19,713 nt of DNA from the NCBI GenBank assembly GCA_003483745.1, contig DMYD01000005.1:36093-55805 (forward strand), written 5' to 3'. The notes under the pieces are model-generated. The model made no database searches, had not been told where the DNA came from, and worked only from the letters and a program-made list of their open reading frames with translations. Shown here piece by piece: positions 1 to 6,603 of the stretch. This stretch comes from Roseburia sp. (GTDB taxonomy: Bacteria; Bacillota; Clostridia; Lachnospirales; Lachnospiraceae). The position numbers and the translations under genes were made by a program. Every line of letters starts with the position of its first letter. Positions within the stretch are counted from its first letter, which is position 1.

Positions 1-538
1 AATCTGCATCTGTATACCAGCCGACAAAATCATATCCATCTTTCGTCGCAGCTGGCAGCGGATCCGGCAGGTTCGTCTGATTTCCCTCTGCTATCTGACT
101 GCCACCGTTTGTATTGTAGATAATCTTATATTTAATGTTAGCATTTTCTACGATCGTATATGGCGTATTTTTTAACAATGGGCCGGAGCTGTCAAGATTA
201 AAATACCAGTTAAACTCGCTATACCCCACCTTATCCGGATGATCCTTATGGGCTTCCGTAGCCACCACCTCAGAGCGTTTCATGTCTCCGGTACCGTAAT
301 CCGTGCCCGTCGTAATCCATATCATATTGCACTTTTTACAAACCACAATCTGTCTGTCTACCGTTAACTGAACCCCCCTGTAAACCACATCTCCAGCTTT
401 CAATTCGGCAGGATCAATCGTTCCCGTTGTATATTGTGCTGCATGTACCTGTGTCGTTCCCATTGCAGCAAGCATCAAAAATGCCATCATCATTGATACA
501 ACTACATTTATGTACCTGCTTCTGTGTAACTTATTCAT
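1..538 (-). CDS. Secreted protein with internalin/Listeria-Bacteroides-type repeat, C-terminus beyond window
   Basis: The visible 179 residues begin MNKLHRSRY and have a signal peptide: basic start, hydrophobic stretch at residues 11-28 and a likely cut after VHA at 31-33. Next comes a domain of about 105 residues with a CKKC pair that I do not recognise. It is followed by IIYNTNGGSQ ... GYDFVGWYTDAD, which matches the start of a Listeria-Bacteroides repeat (InlB B-repeat/Flg_new family; hallmarks YN.NGG and GY.F.GWYT). Proteins with this repeat are usually secreted or surface-bound and often carry several copies. The start is set by AAAGGAG nine bases upstream; an in-frame ATG at 547 is too close to that site. 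It lies 20 bases after the LemA gene, so it is probably third in that operon. The function of the N-terminal domain is unknown. Confidence 0.8.
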   Translation of the reverse strand, partial: MNKLHRSRYINVVVSMMMAFLMLAAMGTTQVHAAQYTTGTIDPAELKAGDVVYRGVQLTVDRQIVVCKKCNMIWITTGTDYGTGDMKRSEVVATEAHKDHPDKVGYSEFNWYFNLDSSGPLLKNTPYTIVENANIKYKIIYNTNGGSQIAEGNQTNLPDPLPAATKDGYDFVGWYTDAD

Positions 539-558
539 CCTTTGCATCTCCTTTTCTG

Positions 559-1080
559 CTAATTTTCTACCAGATAATCCCGTTTTTCAAATCCAAGCAT
601 ATGTGCAAGTACACTGGTTGGGAAAATGTGAAGCTCTCTGTTTAATTTTGTCACCGAATCATTATAAATCAGTCGGCTGGTCTGCACCATTTTTTCATAA
701 CACTCTACCGCGTCCATACATTTGATGTATTCATTTTCATCAGTCGAACCCGGATATTCTTCTAAAACCGTCTGTGTCCGGAAAAGCACCTCGTTTATCA
801 CACCTTCCTGGCGCAAAACCTCCTCCGGTGTGGAAGTTTCCATAATGATACACCGTTTTTCATTTACTTCATCTGTAAGTGTCTGTGCCTCGTATCCTGC
901 ATATTTTTTTGTAAAATCAAGCAGGGACAGTAACGCATCAAACCGTGACGAAAGCTGCACTCCGATCTGATTCATGGAATGATTGATATTTTCATCCATG
1001 ATCGCTAATTTTTTCCGTACAGAAACAATCCATATGGCAAGTAAAATCACAAGCAAACAAACAATTACAGATATTTCCAT
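559..1080 (-). CDS. LemA family protein
   Basis: This 173-residue protein has one N-terminal membrane segment (residues 3-20), a short basic patch (RKK) and then a helical domain. The C-terminal stretch YEKMVQTSRLIYNDSVTKLN followed by FPTSVLAHMLGF is the LemA signature (R..YN..V...N.....FP). LemA proteins have an outside N-terminus and a long cytoplasmic helical bundle. Their biochemical role is not established, although some are linked to surface antigen presentation or membrane stress. The length is slightly under the usual ~185 residues. AAAGGAG lies seven bases before the ATG. The gene begins 12 bases after the lipoprotein gene and precedes a secreted repeat protein, so the three genes form an envelope-directed operon. 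Confidence 0.88.
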   Translation of the reverse strand: MEISVIVCLLVILLAIWIVSVRKKLAIMDENINHSMNQIGVQLSSRFDALLSLLDFTKKYAGYEAQTLTDEVNEKRCIIMETSTPEEVLRQEGVINEVLFRTQTVLEEYPGSTDENEYIKCMDAVECYEKMVQTSRLIYNDSVTKLNRELHIFPTSVLAHMLGFEKRDYLVEN

Positions 1081-1092
1081 TCAAATACTCCT

Positions 1093-1704
1093 TTACTGTA
1101 CAAAATATACCGCATTGTATCCGGAAGTATCGGACAATGCTACCATTGTCAGTCCGTCAAAATCTGCAAACACGCAGGCGTATACCAGATCTGTGCCGTT
1201 ATTGTCAAATGTTAAACGCACACCTTCATCCTCATAATGATATTCACAGACACCGTCTAATGTTCCACCTCCCTGTACCATCTGTACAGTGGAACCATCA
1301 TCGCTAAACACGATCTCCAATTTTCCGCCATACTGCTCTAATGCAGCATCATAATCGTCCTGTGTCATTTGCACACCGCCAAGGTTACCCCCACAGAAAC
1401 TCCAGGTTGTTCCTGCCAAGTCCGGCATCTCTAAAATCGGCACATCAAGCAGGCAGAATAAGTCTTCGGTAGAACCTGTTTCCACATCTTCGCTTTGTGC
1501 ATCTGCTGCCTCTGTGTCCACAACAATATCTGCTGCATCGTTCTCTGCCGCATCGGTCTCCACATCAGTGCCAGTATCTGCCACATCTACATCTGCCTCT
1601 GCGTTTGTCACTGTGCCATCAGCAGTCTCCTCGGTATTCCCGCAGGCGGTAAAAGAGAATGCCAGCATTGAACTCAACATAATTGCTAAAATTTTTCTTT
1701 TCAT
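1093..1704 (-). CDS. Acidic lipoprotein with lipocalin/META-like C-terminal domain, function unknown
   Basis: The protein has 203 residues. A lipoprotein signal (MKRKILAIMLSSMLAFSFTAC) ends in a lipobox-like FTAC with the lipidated cysteine at 21. Residues 22-80 are a low-complexity linker rich in Asp, Glu, Ala, Thr and Val. The remaining ~120 residues open with AGTTWSF and alternate short strands, resembling small lipocalin-like or META-like beta domains; that fold is an inference. The start at 1704 is chosen because AAAGGAG sits nine bases upstream, whereas the longer frame from 1737 has no such site and would bury the signal peptide. It is the first gene of a three-gene operon with the LemA gene, and directly downstream of a pair of LytTR-like operator repeats. 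Confidence 0.8.
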   Translation of the reverse strand: MKRKILAIMLSSMLAFSFTACGNTEETADGTVTNAEADVDVADTGTDVETDAAENDAADIVVDTEAADAQSEDVETGSTEDLFCLLDVPILEMPDLAGTTWSFCGGNLGGVQMTQDDYDAALEQYGGKLEIVFSDDGSTVQMVQGGGTLDGVCEYHYEDEGVRLTFDNNGTDLVYACVFADFDGLTMVALSDTSGYNAVYFVQ

Positions 1705-1792
1705 AATCTTTCTCTCCTTTGTCATTTGTTTTTTCATTTCTCTCTGTTGACATTAATGTACCGTATTTTGTGCTACAGTGGATTAACTTGTT

Positions 1793-1823
1793 CTGAATCG
1801 ACTATAATGTGCACTCAATCGAC
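1793..1823 (-). promoter_or_regulatory. Paired LytTR-type direct repeats upstream of the lipoprotein operon
   Basis: Read on the minus strand, GTCGATTGAG (1823-1814) and GTCGATTCAG (1802-1793) match at nine of ten positions and start exactly 21 bp apart, two helical turns. AgrA, ComE and other LytTR regulators bind paired nine-base direct repeats with a 12-base gap, the same 21-bp period. The half-site resembles the AgrA repeat ACAGTTAAG at C, TT and AG. A weak -10-like TACATT follows at 1760-1755 without a good -35, as expected for an activator-dependent promoter. A LytTR response regulator is encoded about 1.3 kb upstream on the same strand, so it is the obvious candidate binder. Confidence 0.55.
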
Positions 1824-1862
1824 ATCTTTTTATTCTTCACTTGTAGTTTTGTTGTTTCTTTT

Positions 1863-1887
1863 AAAGTGCAGCAAAAAGCTGCACCTT
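1863..1887 (-). terminator. Hairpin at the end of the two-component operon, possible terminator
   Basis: A 10-bp inverted repeat with a 5-base loop starts inside the stop codon of the sensor kinase gene. On the minus strand it reads AAGGTGCAGC, TTTTT, GCTGCACTTT, with one G-T pair. Only three T residues follow before AAAAG, so it is not a canonical intrinsic terminator. It may slow polymerase or protect the 3' end, with some read-through into the lipoprotein operon. Confidence 0.45.
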
Positions 1888-3145
1888 ATAAAGAAACGCG
1901 TAAAATAAATTTATTATCTTCTACCAGAAAGCTGTACATACCGCCATACCGGTCAACAATTGCACAAATACTGCGTACACCGATTCCATGCCCCGGCCGG
2001 TCGGTAACCGGAACACCGTTTTCAAATGCTACTTCTTTTCTGCATGGATTCGTGACCTGAAAAAAGAACCTCCCGTTCTTCTCATACGCTAAAATATCTA
2101 TCGTTCCCTTCTGCTCCTGTGCAGTACACGCATGGAGTGCATTTTCTAACGCATTTGATAAAAGCACACACAAATCTGTCTCCGAAACCGGAAGAATATA
2201 TGGCACCACCGCTTTTATGTTCATTGTGGCACCAGCACTTTCCGCCCTTCCTGCAAAAGAGGAAAAAATAAGATTGACCGTCTCATTCTCACAGTAATTT
2301 TTTACCCTGCCTGCCTCAATCTGCGCACATACTTCATGAATGTAGCCTTCTGCCTGTTCAATTTTTCCATTCTCGATACATGATAACAGATGCTGCATAT
2401 GATGTCTTAAATCATGCCGGTAGGTACTGGCATCTTTCTGCGACTCCCTCAAAGCCTCAATCTCGCGGACCGCCTGGGAAATCTGCAGATTCAGACAGCT
2501 CTGCATCTGCTCAAGTTCATTTTTCTTCCGCTCCTCCTCCGAAGTACGAAGCACAAACACCAGATAAGCAATACAGCAGACGAACGGCATAAATTCCACT
2601 GCCGCCGGTATGCCTTCTGAAAGTAAATCCGTATAAACTCTCGTCAGGTAATCAAAGCCGTAGCCCAATGCCGGAATCAACCCGAACTGAAGCTGTATTG
2701 ACACGGGATAATTTGATATTGCCCGCACCGAGGGTGCCACAAAGCGCAGTAAAAGAAATAATAACGGCAGTGTAGCAATCAGTTCTGTCACATTTTGCAC
2801 CGTTTCACTGTTCACAAACACAGCCATTATAAAAAGTGCCACCCACCTGCGAAGCTGACAGCAGAGATAAGCAGTCAGCACGGAAATCACTGTCCACAGA
2901 CGTTTTTTCGTTAAAATGTAAAGGGCAATACACATCGGGACATGTGTGATCACAGGATAAAGATAACGGATCGTCGCTGCCCCGGCCAACAGATACATCA
3001 CACCCTGTATGGCAAGCAGCACAAAAATACTTCCAACAAGAAATTCCCGTTTTTCTTTCGTCCAGTGAATATCACAAAAAGCCCCGGACAAAACCATGCC
3101 GAATATCCCGACTGCTGCACCATTTGTTACATAAAGAAGATTCAT
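1886..3145 (-). CDS. GHKL-type sensor histidine kinase of a LytTR two-component system
   Basis: The protein has 419 residues. Residues 1-200 hold about six hydrophobic membrane segments and no recognisable extracellular sensor domain. A short coiled coil (205-235) leads to the phosphoacceptor region STYRHDLRHHMQHL with likely phospho-His 244. The GHKL ATPase domain follows, with N-box LLSNALENALHA (329-339) and G-box GHGIG (385-389). This is the AgrC/ComD/VirS-like layout. Such kinases sense peptides or membrane signals and phosphorylate a LytTR regulator. The ATG overlaps the response regulator stop codon (ATGA), so the two are translationally coupled and certainly a cognate pair. No AgrD-like peptide gene is visible nearby, so the signal is unknown. 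Confidence 0.9.
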   Translation of the reverse strand: MNLLYVTNGAAVGIFGMVLSGAFCDIHWTKEKREFLVGSIFVLLAIQGVMYLLAGAATIRYLYPVITHVPMCIALYILTKKRLWTVISVLTAYLCCQLRRWVALFIMAVFVNSETVQNVTELIATLPLLFLLLRFVAPSVRAISNYPVSIQLQFGLIPALGYGFDYLTRVYTDLLSEGIPAAVEFMPFVCCIAYLVFVLRTSEEERKKNELEQMQSCLNLQISQAVREIEALRESQKDASTYRHDLRHHMQHLLSCIENGKIEQAEGYIHEVCAQIEAGRVKNYCENETVNLIFSSFAGRAESAGATMNIKAVVPYILPVSETDLCVLLSNALENALHACTAQEQKGTIDILAYEKNGRFFFQVTNPCRKEVAFENGVPVTDRPGHGIGVRSICAIVDRYGGMYSFLVEDNKFILRVSL

Positions 3146-3879
3146 GATAAAAATACCTGCTTTCTGTTAAACGCATACTCGAGATATTTATTCTTTATCT
3201 CCGAGCATTTCCCATGCGGGATTGGTATTTCTGCAAGACTTATCAGTTTAATTGCACGGTAAGAAATATTCTGTATATAATCCATATTTACCAGAAATGA
3301 CCGATGTGGCCGTAAAAAATTGCCATAAGGCTTTAACTGCAAAAATAAATCGTCTAAACTGCCGACACTCTCAAATACTTTTCCATTTCCGAGATGAAAA
3401 AAGAGCGTCCGTCCTATCACTTCACAATATTCTAACTTTTCAAGGTCAATTCTTGTAATTCCTTCTTTGCTCCGCAGAATCAGACTGTTTTCCTGTGTCT
3501 TTGTGCACTCTGCAAGCACGGAATCCATCAGCCGGAAAAAGCTTTCCTCCCAGACTGGCTTTAACTGATAAAAATATGCCCCGACCGTATAAGACTGTAC
3601 TGCAAACTCCGGAGATGAGGTAAGAAAAATAATTTTCATATTATTATCATACTGTCTGATTTCTTTTGCAGTCTCAATTCCGTTTTCCCCCGGCATTAAA
3701 ATGTCCAAAAATAAAATATCGAAAGAAAACCCTTTCTCAATCGCGGCCAGTAACTCTAAGGGACTCTGAAATACCGTACAGGTAAGGTCTTCGTCTCTTT
3801 CTGTTTTATATTTGTCCAATAAGATACCAAGTTCTTTTAATATCTCTAAATCATCATCACAAAATGCTATTTTCAGCAT
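3142..3879 (-). CDS. LytTR-family response regulator
   Basis: This 245-residue protein has an N-terminal receiver domain with the acidic cluster DDD (8-10), phospho-acceptor Asp59 in FLDILMPG, Thr87 and the conserved Lys107-Pro108. A C-terminal LytTR DNA-binding domain (about 140-240) includes FLRPHRSFLVNMDYI, typical of the family. These regulators bind paired nine-base direct repeats and activate transcription. I start it at ATG 3879 (MLKIAFCDDD); the longer frame from 3918 would overlap the EAL gene and add residues before the first receiver strand. The start lies 10 bases after the EAL stop, with GGAAAG as a modest ribosome binding site. A matching repeat pair lies downstream of the operon at 1793-1823. 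Confidence 0.92.
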   Translation of the reverse strand: MLKIAFCDDDLEILKELGILLDKYKTERDEDLTCTVFQSPLELLAAIEKGFSFDILFLDILMPGENGIETAKEIRQYDNNMKIIFLTSSPEFAVQSYTVGAYFYQLKPVWEESFFRLMDSVLAECTKTQENSLILRSKEGITRIDLEKLEYCEVIGRTLFFHLGNGKVFESVGSLDDLFLQLKPYGNFLRPHRSFLVNMDYIQNISYRAIKLISLAEIPIPHGKCSEIKNKYLEYAFNRKQVFLS

Positions 3880-3889
3880 AAACTTTCCA

Positions 3890-5830
3890 TCAACTCTTTC
3901 CGTAATCCTCTTTGGCAAAATGCATTCTTCTGATATAGCGCAGACACTCCGTCTCCGGCATCGGTTTCCCGTAATAATATCCCTGGATCATATCCACACC
4001 AAGTGCCTCTAAGGCATCATTCTGTTCTTTCTTTTCCACGCCCTCCATGATCAGCGGAAGACCAAGTTTTTGTATCGTCTTTATCTCATTTTCAATCACG
4101 ATTTTTGCGGTTGGATTTTCAAAATAGGACCATGTCATGTCCTTATCAATCTTGATTTCCCGAAATGGAAAACGGATCAGATAGGAACAGTTCGAATTGC
4201 CGCTTCCATAGTCATCCATCGCAAACCCCATGCCGATTTTACCAAACTCCTGCATGTGCCATAGCATCAGCTTTGGTGCTTCAATCGCTGTCCGCTCCGT
4301 CAGTTCCAGCGTGATCATATGTGTCGGCACATGATAACGCTCTAACACTGGCAGAATACTTTCTTTCAGATTCCGGTTCAGGCACTGCGCTGCAGCAATA
4401 TTTACATGAATCGTCCGTATTCCAAGCGATGGATTTGGAAGCACATGTTTTGCCAGAAAACGGCAGCACTCTTCCAGTACAATTTCACTGATCTGAGTGA
4501 TCGTTCCGTTTCGCTCCGCCAAAGGAATAAACTCATCCGGCGGAATGGCTCCAAGTTTTTCATCCTTCAGACGCACCAGCGCCTCTAATGATACAACACA
4601 TTTTTCTTTCAGGGAATAGATCGGCTGATAGTATACCTCAAATTTTTTTTCTGTAATTGCACGGTCTACCACCTGCTCTACCTTATTTCTACGGTAATAG
4701 CGTTTTTTTGCAGCCTCATCCACATCAAAAAAAATCTGTTTACCGGAACTTTGTGCCGCTTCTAACAAATATCCATACAATGCCCTGTACTCTGCGAGAG
4801 AATGAAAATCCCTCGGATAATGCAGGGTGATCATGATCTCATTTAAAGAAATTACATTGCCAAGCACATGAAAATCCTGTTCAAATCTCTTCTTGATCTG
4901 CCCCTTTAAATGCGCTTCTTTTCCCTCATCTAACAGGATGGTAAATGTATCCTCCGCATTGCGGAACACACAGAATTTTCCACAAAGTGTAGTGAGATAA
5001 TGCCCCACTTCCGCAAGCACCCGCCTGCTGTTTTCATACCCTAAAAGCATTTCGATATGATGCATCTGTCTGATATGCACCATAAGAAATACTTTCTTAT
5101 CGGGTTGCCCGGTTACATTTTTCATCTGGATCAGAAATGCCTGCTCATCGCTGGTTCCGGTCTCACTGTCAACATAAGCAGACGGATTCTGCATTGCCAT
5201 ATAGATCATCAGGATAAACAGCATATTTGCCGCACTGGTAAGCAGTACTTCTTTTCTTTCATATTGGAGCACCACCATAAGAACCGCCACAATACTGTAT
5301 AAGATAACGATCACCTTGATCCGCGTCTCAATACGCGCTCTCCCCAAAAACATAAGAAGCAGGTTCATAAAAAAATAGTATCCAATATACACATAGCCAA
5401 ACCATGCAAACGTTCCCTGATAATAGCTGCCATCTTTAAAATAAAAGAAAAAGCCCATCCACGGGGTCGCTAAAAGCATGATCTCGAAAAAGAAAAACGG
5501 GACTTTTCCCATGTATTTTATCAGTCGTCCAACTGCTCCGGAAAAGCTGCATACCTCTTCCATATAGCGGAACATCAGATAAGAAGCCGCTCCCTCTAAC
5601 GCAAAAAAAGCAAACGCAAACAATTCGTTCCAGATTACCGGAACGATTGCTGCATTTGCCAATCCAATACATGATAAAATATTTGCGATACACTCGCCAA
5701 GACACACCCCCAGCAGTCTGCCAAATACCTTCGACTTGACCGTCGGAAACTGTCTGATCAACAGGAAATGACCGCTGATAACTACAAAAATGACGAGCGA
5801 CATAATCTCAAAGTCGTAATTATACTGCAC
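3890..5830 (-). CDS. Membrane protein with degenerate GGDEF and intact EAL (c-di-GMP phosphodiesterase) domains
   Basis: The protein has 646 residues from a GTG start. About seven or eight membrane segments (residues 9-212) come first. A GGDEF-like domain (about 245-375) follows in which the signature is replaced by RNAEDTFTILL, so diguanylate cyclase activity is unlikely. The EAL domain (about 385-635) keeps the metal and catalytic residues: E416 in EAL, N477, E509 and E512 in LELTE, D539 and D540 in DDYGSG, K560, E596 in EGVE and Q616. It should hydrolyse c-di-GMP to pGpG at the membrane. The GTG is chosen because AGGAGG lies nine bases upstream; an in-frame ATG at 5875 has no such site. 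The gene overlaps the alarmone synthetase by 11 bases and precedes the response regulator by 10. Confidence 0.9.
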   Translation of the reverse strand: MQYNYDFEIMSLVIFVVISGHFLLIRQFPTVKSKVFGRLLGVCLGECIANILSCIGLANAAIVPVIWNELFAFAFFALEGAASYLMFRYMEEVCSFSGAVGRLIKYMGKVPFFFFEIMLLATPWMGFFFYFKDGSYYQGTFAWFGYVYIGYYFFMNLLLMFLGRARIETRIKVIVILYSIVAVLMVVLQYERKEVLLTSAANMLFILMIYMAMQNPSAYVDSETGTSDEQAFLIQMKNVTGQPDKKVFLMVHIRQMHHIEMLLGYENSRRVLAEVGHYLTTLCGKFCVFRNAEDTFTILLDEGKEAHLKGQIKKRFEQDFHVLGNVISLNEIMITLHYPRDFHSLAEYRALYGYLLEAAQSSGKQIFFDVDEAAKKRYYRRNKVEQVVDRAITEKKFEVYYQPIYSLKEKCVVSLEALVRLKDEKLGAIPPDEFIPLAERNGTITQISEIVLEECCRFLAKHVLPNPSLGIRTIHVNIAAAQCLNRNLKESILPVLERYHVPTHMITLELTERTAIEAPKLMLWHMQEFGKIGMGFAMDDYGSGNSNCSYLIRFPFREIKIDKDMTWSYFENPTAKIVIENEIKTIQKLGLPLIMEGVEKKEQNDALEALGVDMIQGYYYGKPMPETECLRYIRRMHFAKEDYGKS

Positions 5831-6479
5831 CCGTTTGCTCCTCCTGCGCTTCTTTCGCCTGTATGATCGCTTCATTTAACTGGAGCATCTTTGCATCCAG
5901 CATTGAAACAATATCGGAACATTCCCGTAAATCCCTGCTGATATAGCCGGGTGCATTTCCCTCAAATTTGTAATATATCTTATGCTCTAAACTGGCCCAG
6001 AAATCCATTGCCATCGTCCGGATCTGAATCTCCACCTTCGTATCGATCACACGGTCTGACAAAAATATCGGAACGGTCACAAGCATATGATAACTTTTAT
6101 AACCGCTCTCCTTTGGATTTTTGATATAATCCTTGATGGAAATAACGGTCAGATCATTCTGTTTTCCGATCATCTCTGCAAGCTTATAAATATCAGAAGT
6201 AAAAGAGCAGACAATACGGATACCTGCAATGTCATTAACATAATTAACCATGTTGTCGATCGATGATTCATATCCGTAACGCTTTAACTTTTTTACAATA
6301 CTCTCAGGCGTCTTGATCCTTGACTTGATATATTCAATCGGGTTGTACTGATGTACCTGCTGAAACTCATCGTTTAAGATTTCAACTTTTGTGCGTACTT
6401 CCTTCAATGCGGAATTATATAAAAAAATAATCGTATTCCAACTGTCAACGCCCTCACTTAAGGTGAATGGCTTTTCCAT
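5820..6479 (-). CDS. Small alarmone synthetase, RelQ/YjbM-like GTP pyrophosphokinase
   Basis: The protein has 219 residues, the size of RelQ/YjbM synthetases (about 211), with no HD hydrolase domain. Synthetase motifs run in order: SRIKTPESIVKKL (53-65), DIAGIRI (83-89), KDYIKNPKESGYKSYH (116-131) with the guanine-stacking Tyr127, and EIQIRTMAMDFWASLEHKIYYK (150-171). It should transfer pyrophosphate from ATP to GDP or GTP, giving (p)ppGpp. The start at 6479 has AAGGAGG seven bases upstream; the longer frame from 6506 lacks a site. It is first in an operon with an EAL phosphodiesterase and a two-component system. It could be RelP-like rather than RelQ-like, since motifs alone do not separate the two. 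Confidence 0.9.
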   Translation of the reverse strand: MEKPFTLSEGVDSWNTIIFLYNSALKEVRTKVEILNDEFQQVHQYNPIEYIKSRIKTPESIVKKLKRYGYESSIDNMVNYVNDIAGIRIVCSFTSDIYKLAEMIGKQNDLTVISIKDYIKNPKESGYKSYHMLVTVPIFLSDRVIDTKVEIQIRTMAMDFWASLEHKIYYKFEGNAPGYISRDLRECSDIVSMLDAKMLQLNEAIIQAKEAQEEQTGAV

Positions 6480-6492
6480 AAAAATCCTCCTT

Positions 6493-6509
6493 ATTTTGCA
6501 GCGCAAAAT
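6493..6509 (-). repeat. Perfect 7-bp inverted repeat abutting the ribosome binding site of the alarmone synthetase gene
   Basis: On the minus strand the repeat reads ATTTTGC, GCT, GCAAAAT, immediately followed by AAGGAGG. It could form an mRNA hairpin two bases from the Shine-Dalgarno sequence or act as a repressor operator downstream of the transcription start. Confidence 0.5.
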
Positions 6510-6550
6510 GTAATTTTATACATAGCGTCCCTGTAATGACTACTATTTAC

Positions 6551-6559
6551 AGTATACCA
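6551..6559 (-). promoter_or_regulatory. Extended -10 promoter for the signalling operon
   Basis: On the minus strand TGGTATACT fits an extended -10 element (TGn-TATACT). No good -35 is visible at 17 bases. The predicted start near 6544 would give a leader of about 65 bases containing the inverted repeat at 6493-6509. Confidence 0.5.
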
Positions 6560-6603
6560 TACTTTCCTTATTATAGGGGATTTATTTCTAAACTTTTACC
6601 GAT

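Noticed and set aside
1747..1752. Consensus TTGACA on the plus strand
   Set aside because: There is no -10 at a workable distance and no plus-strand gene follows.
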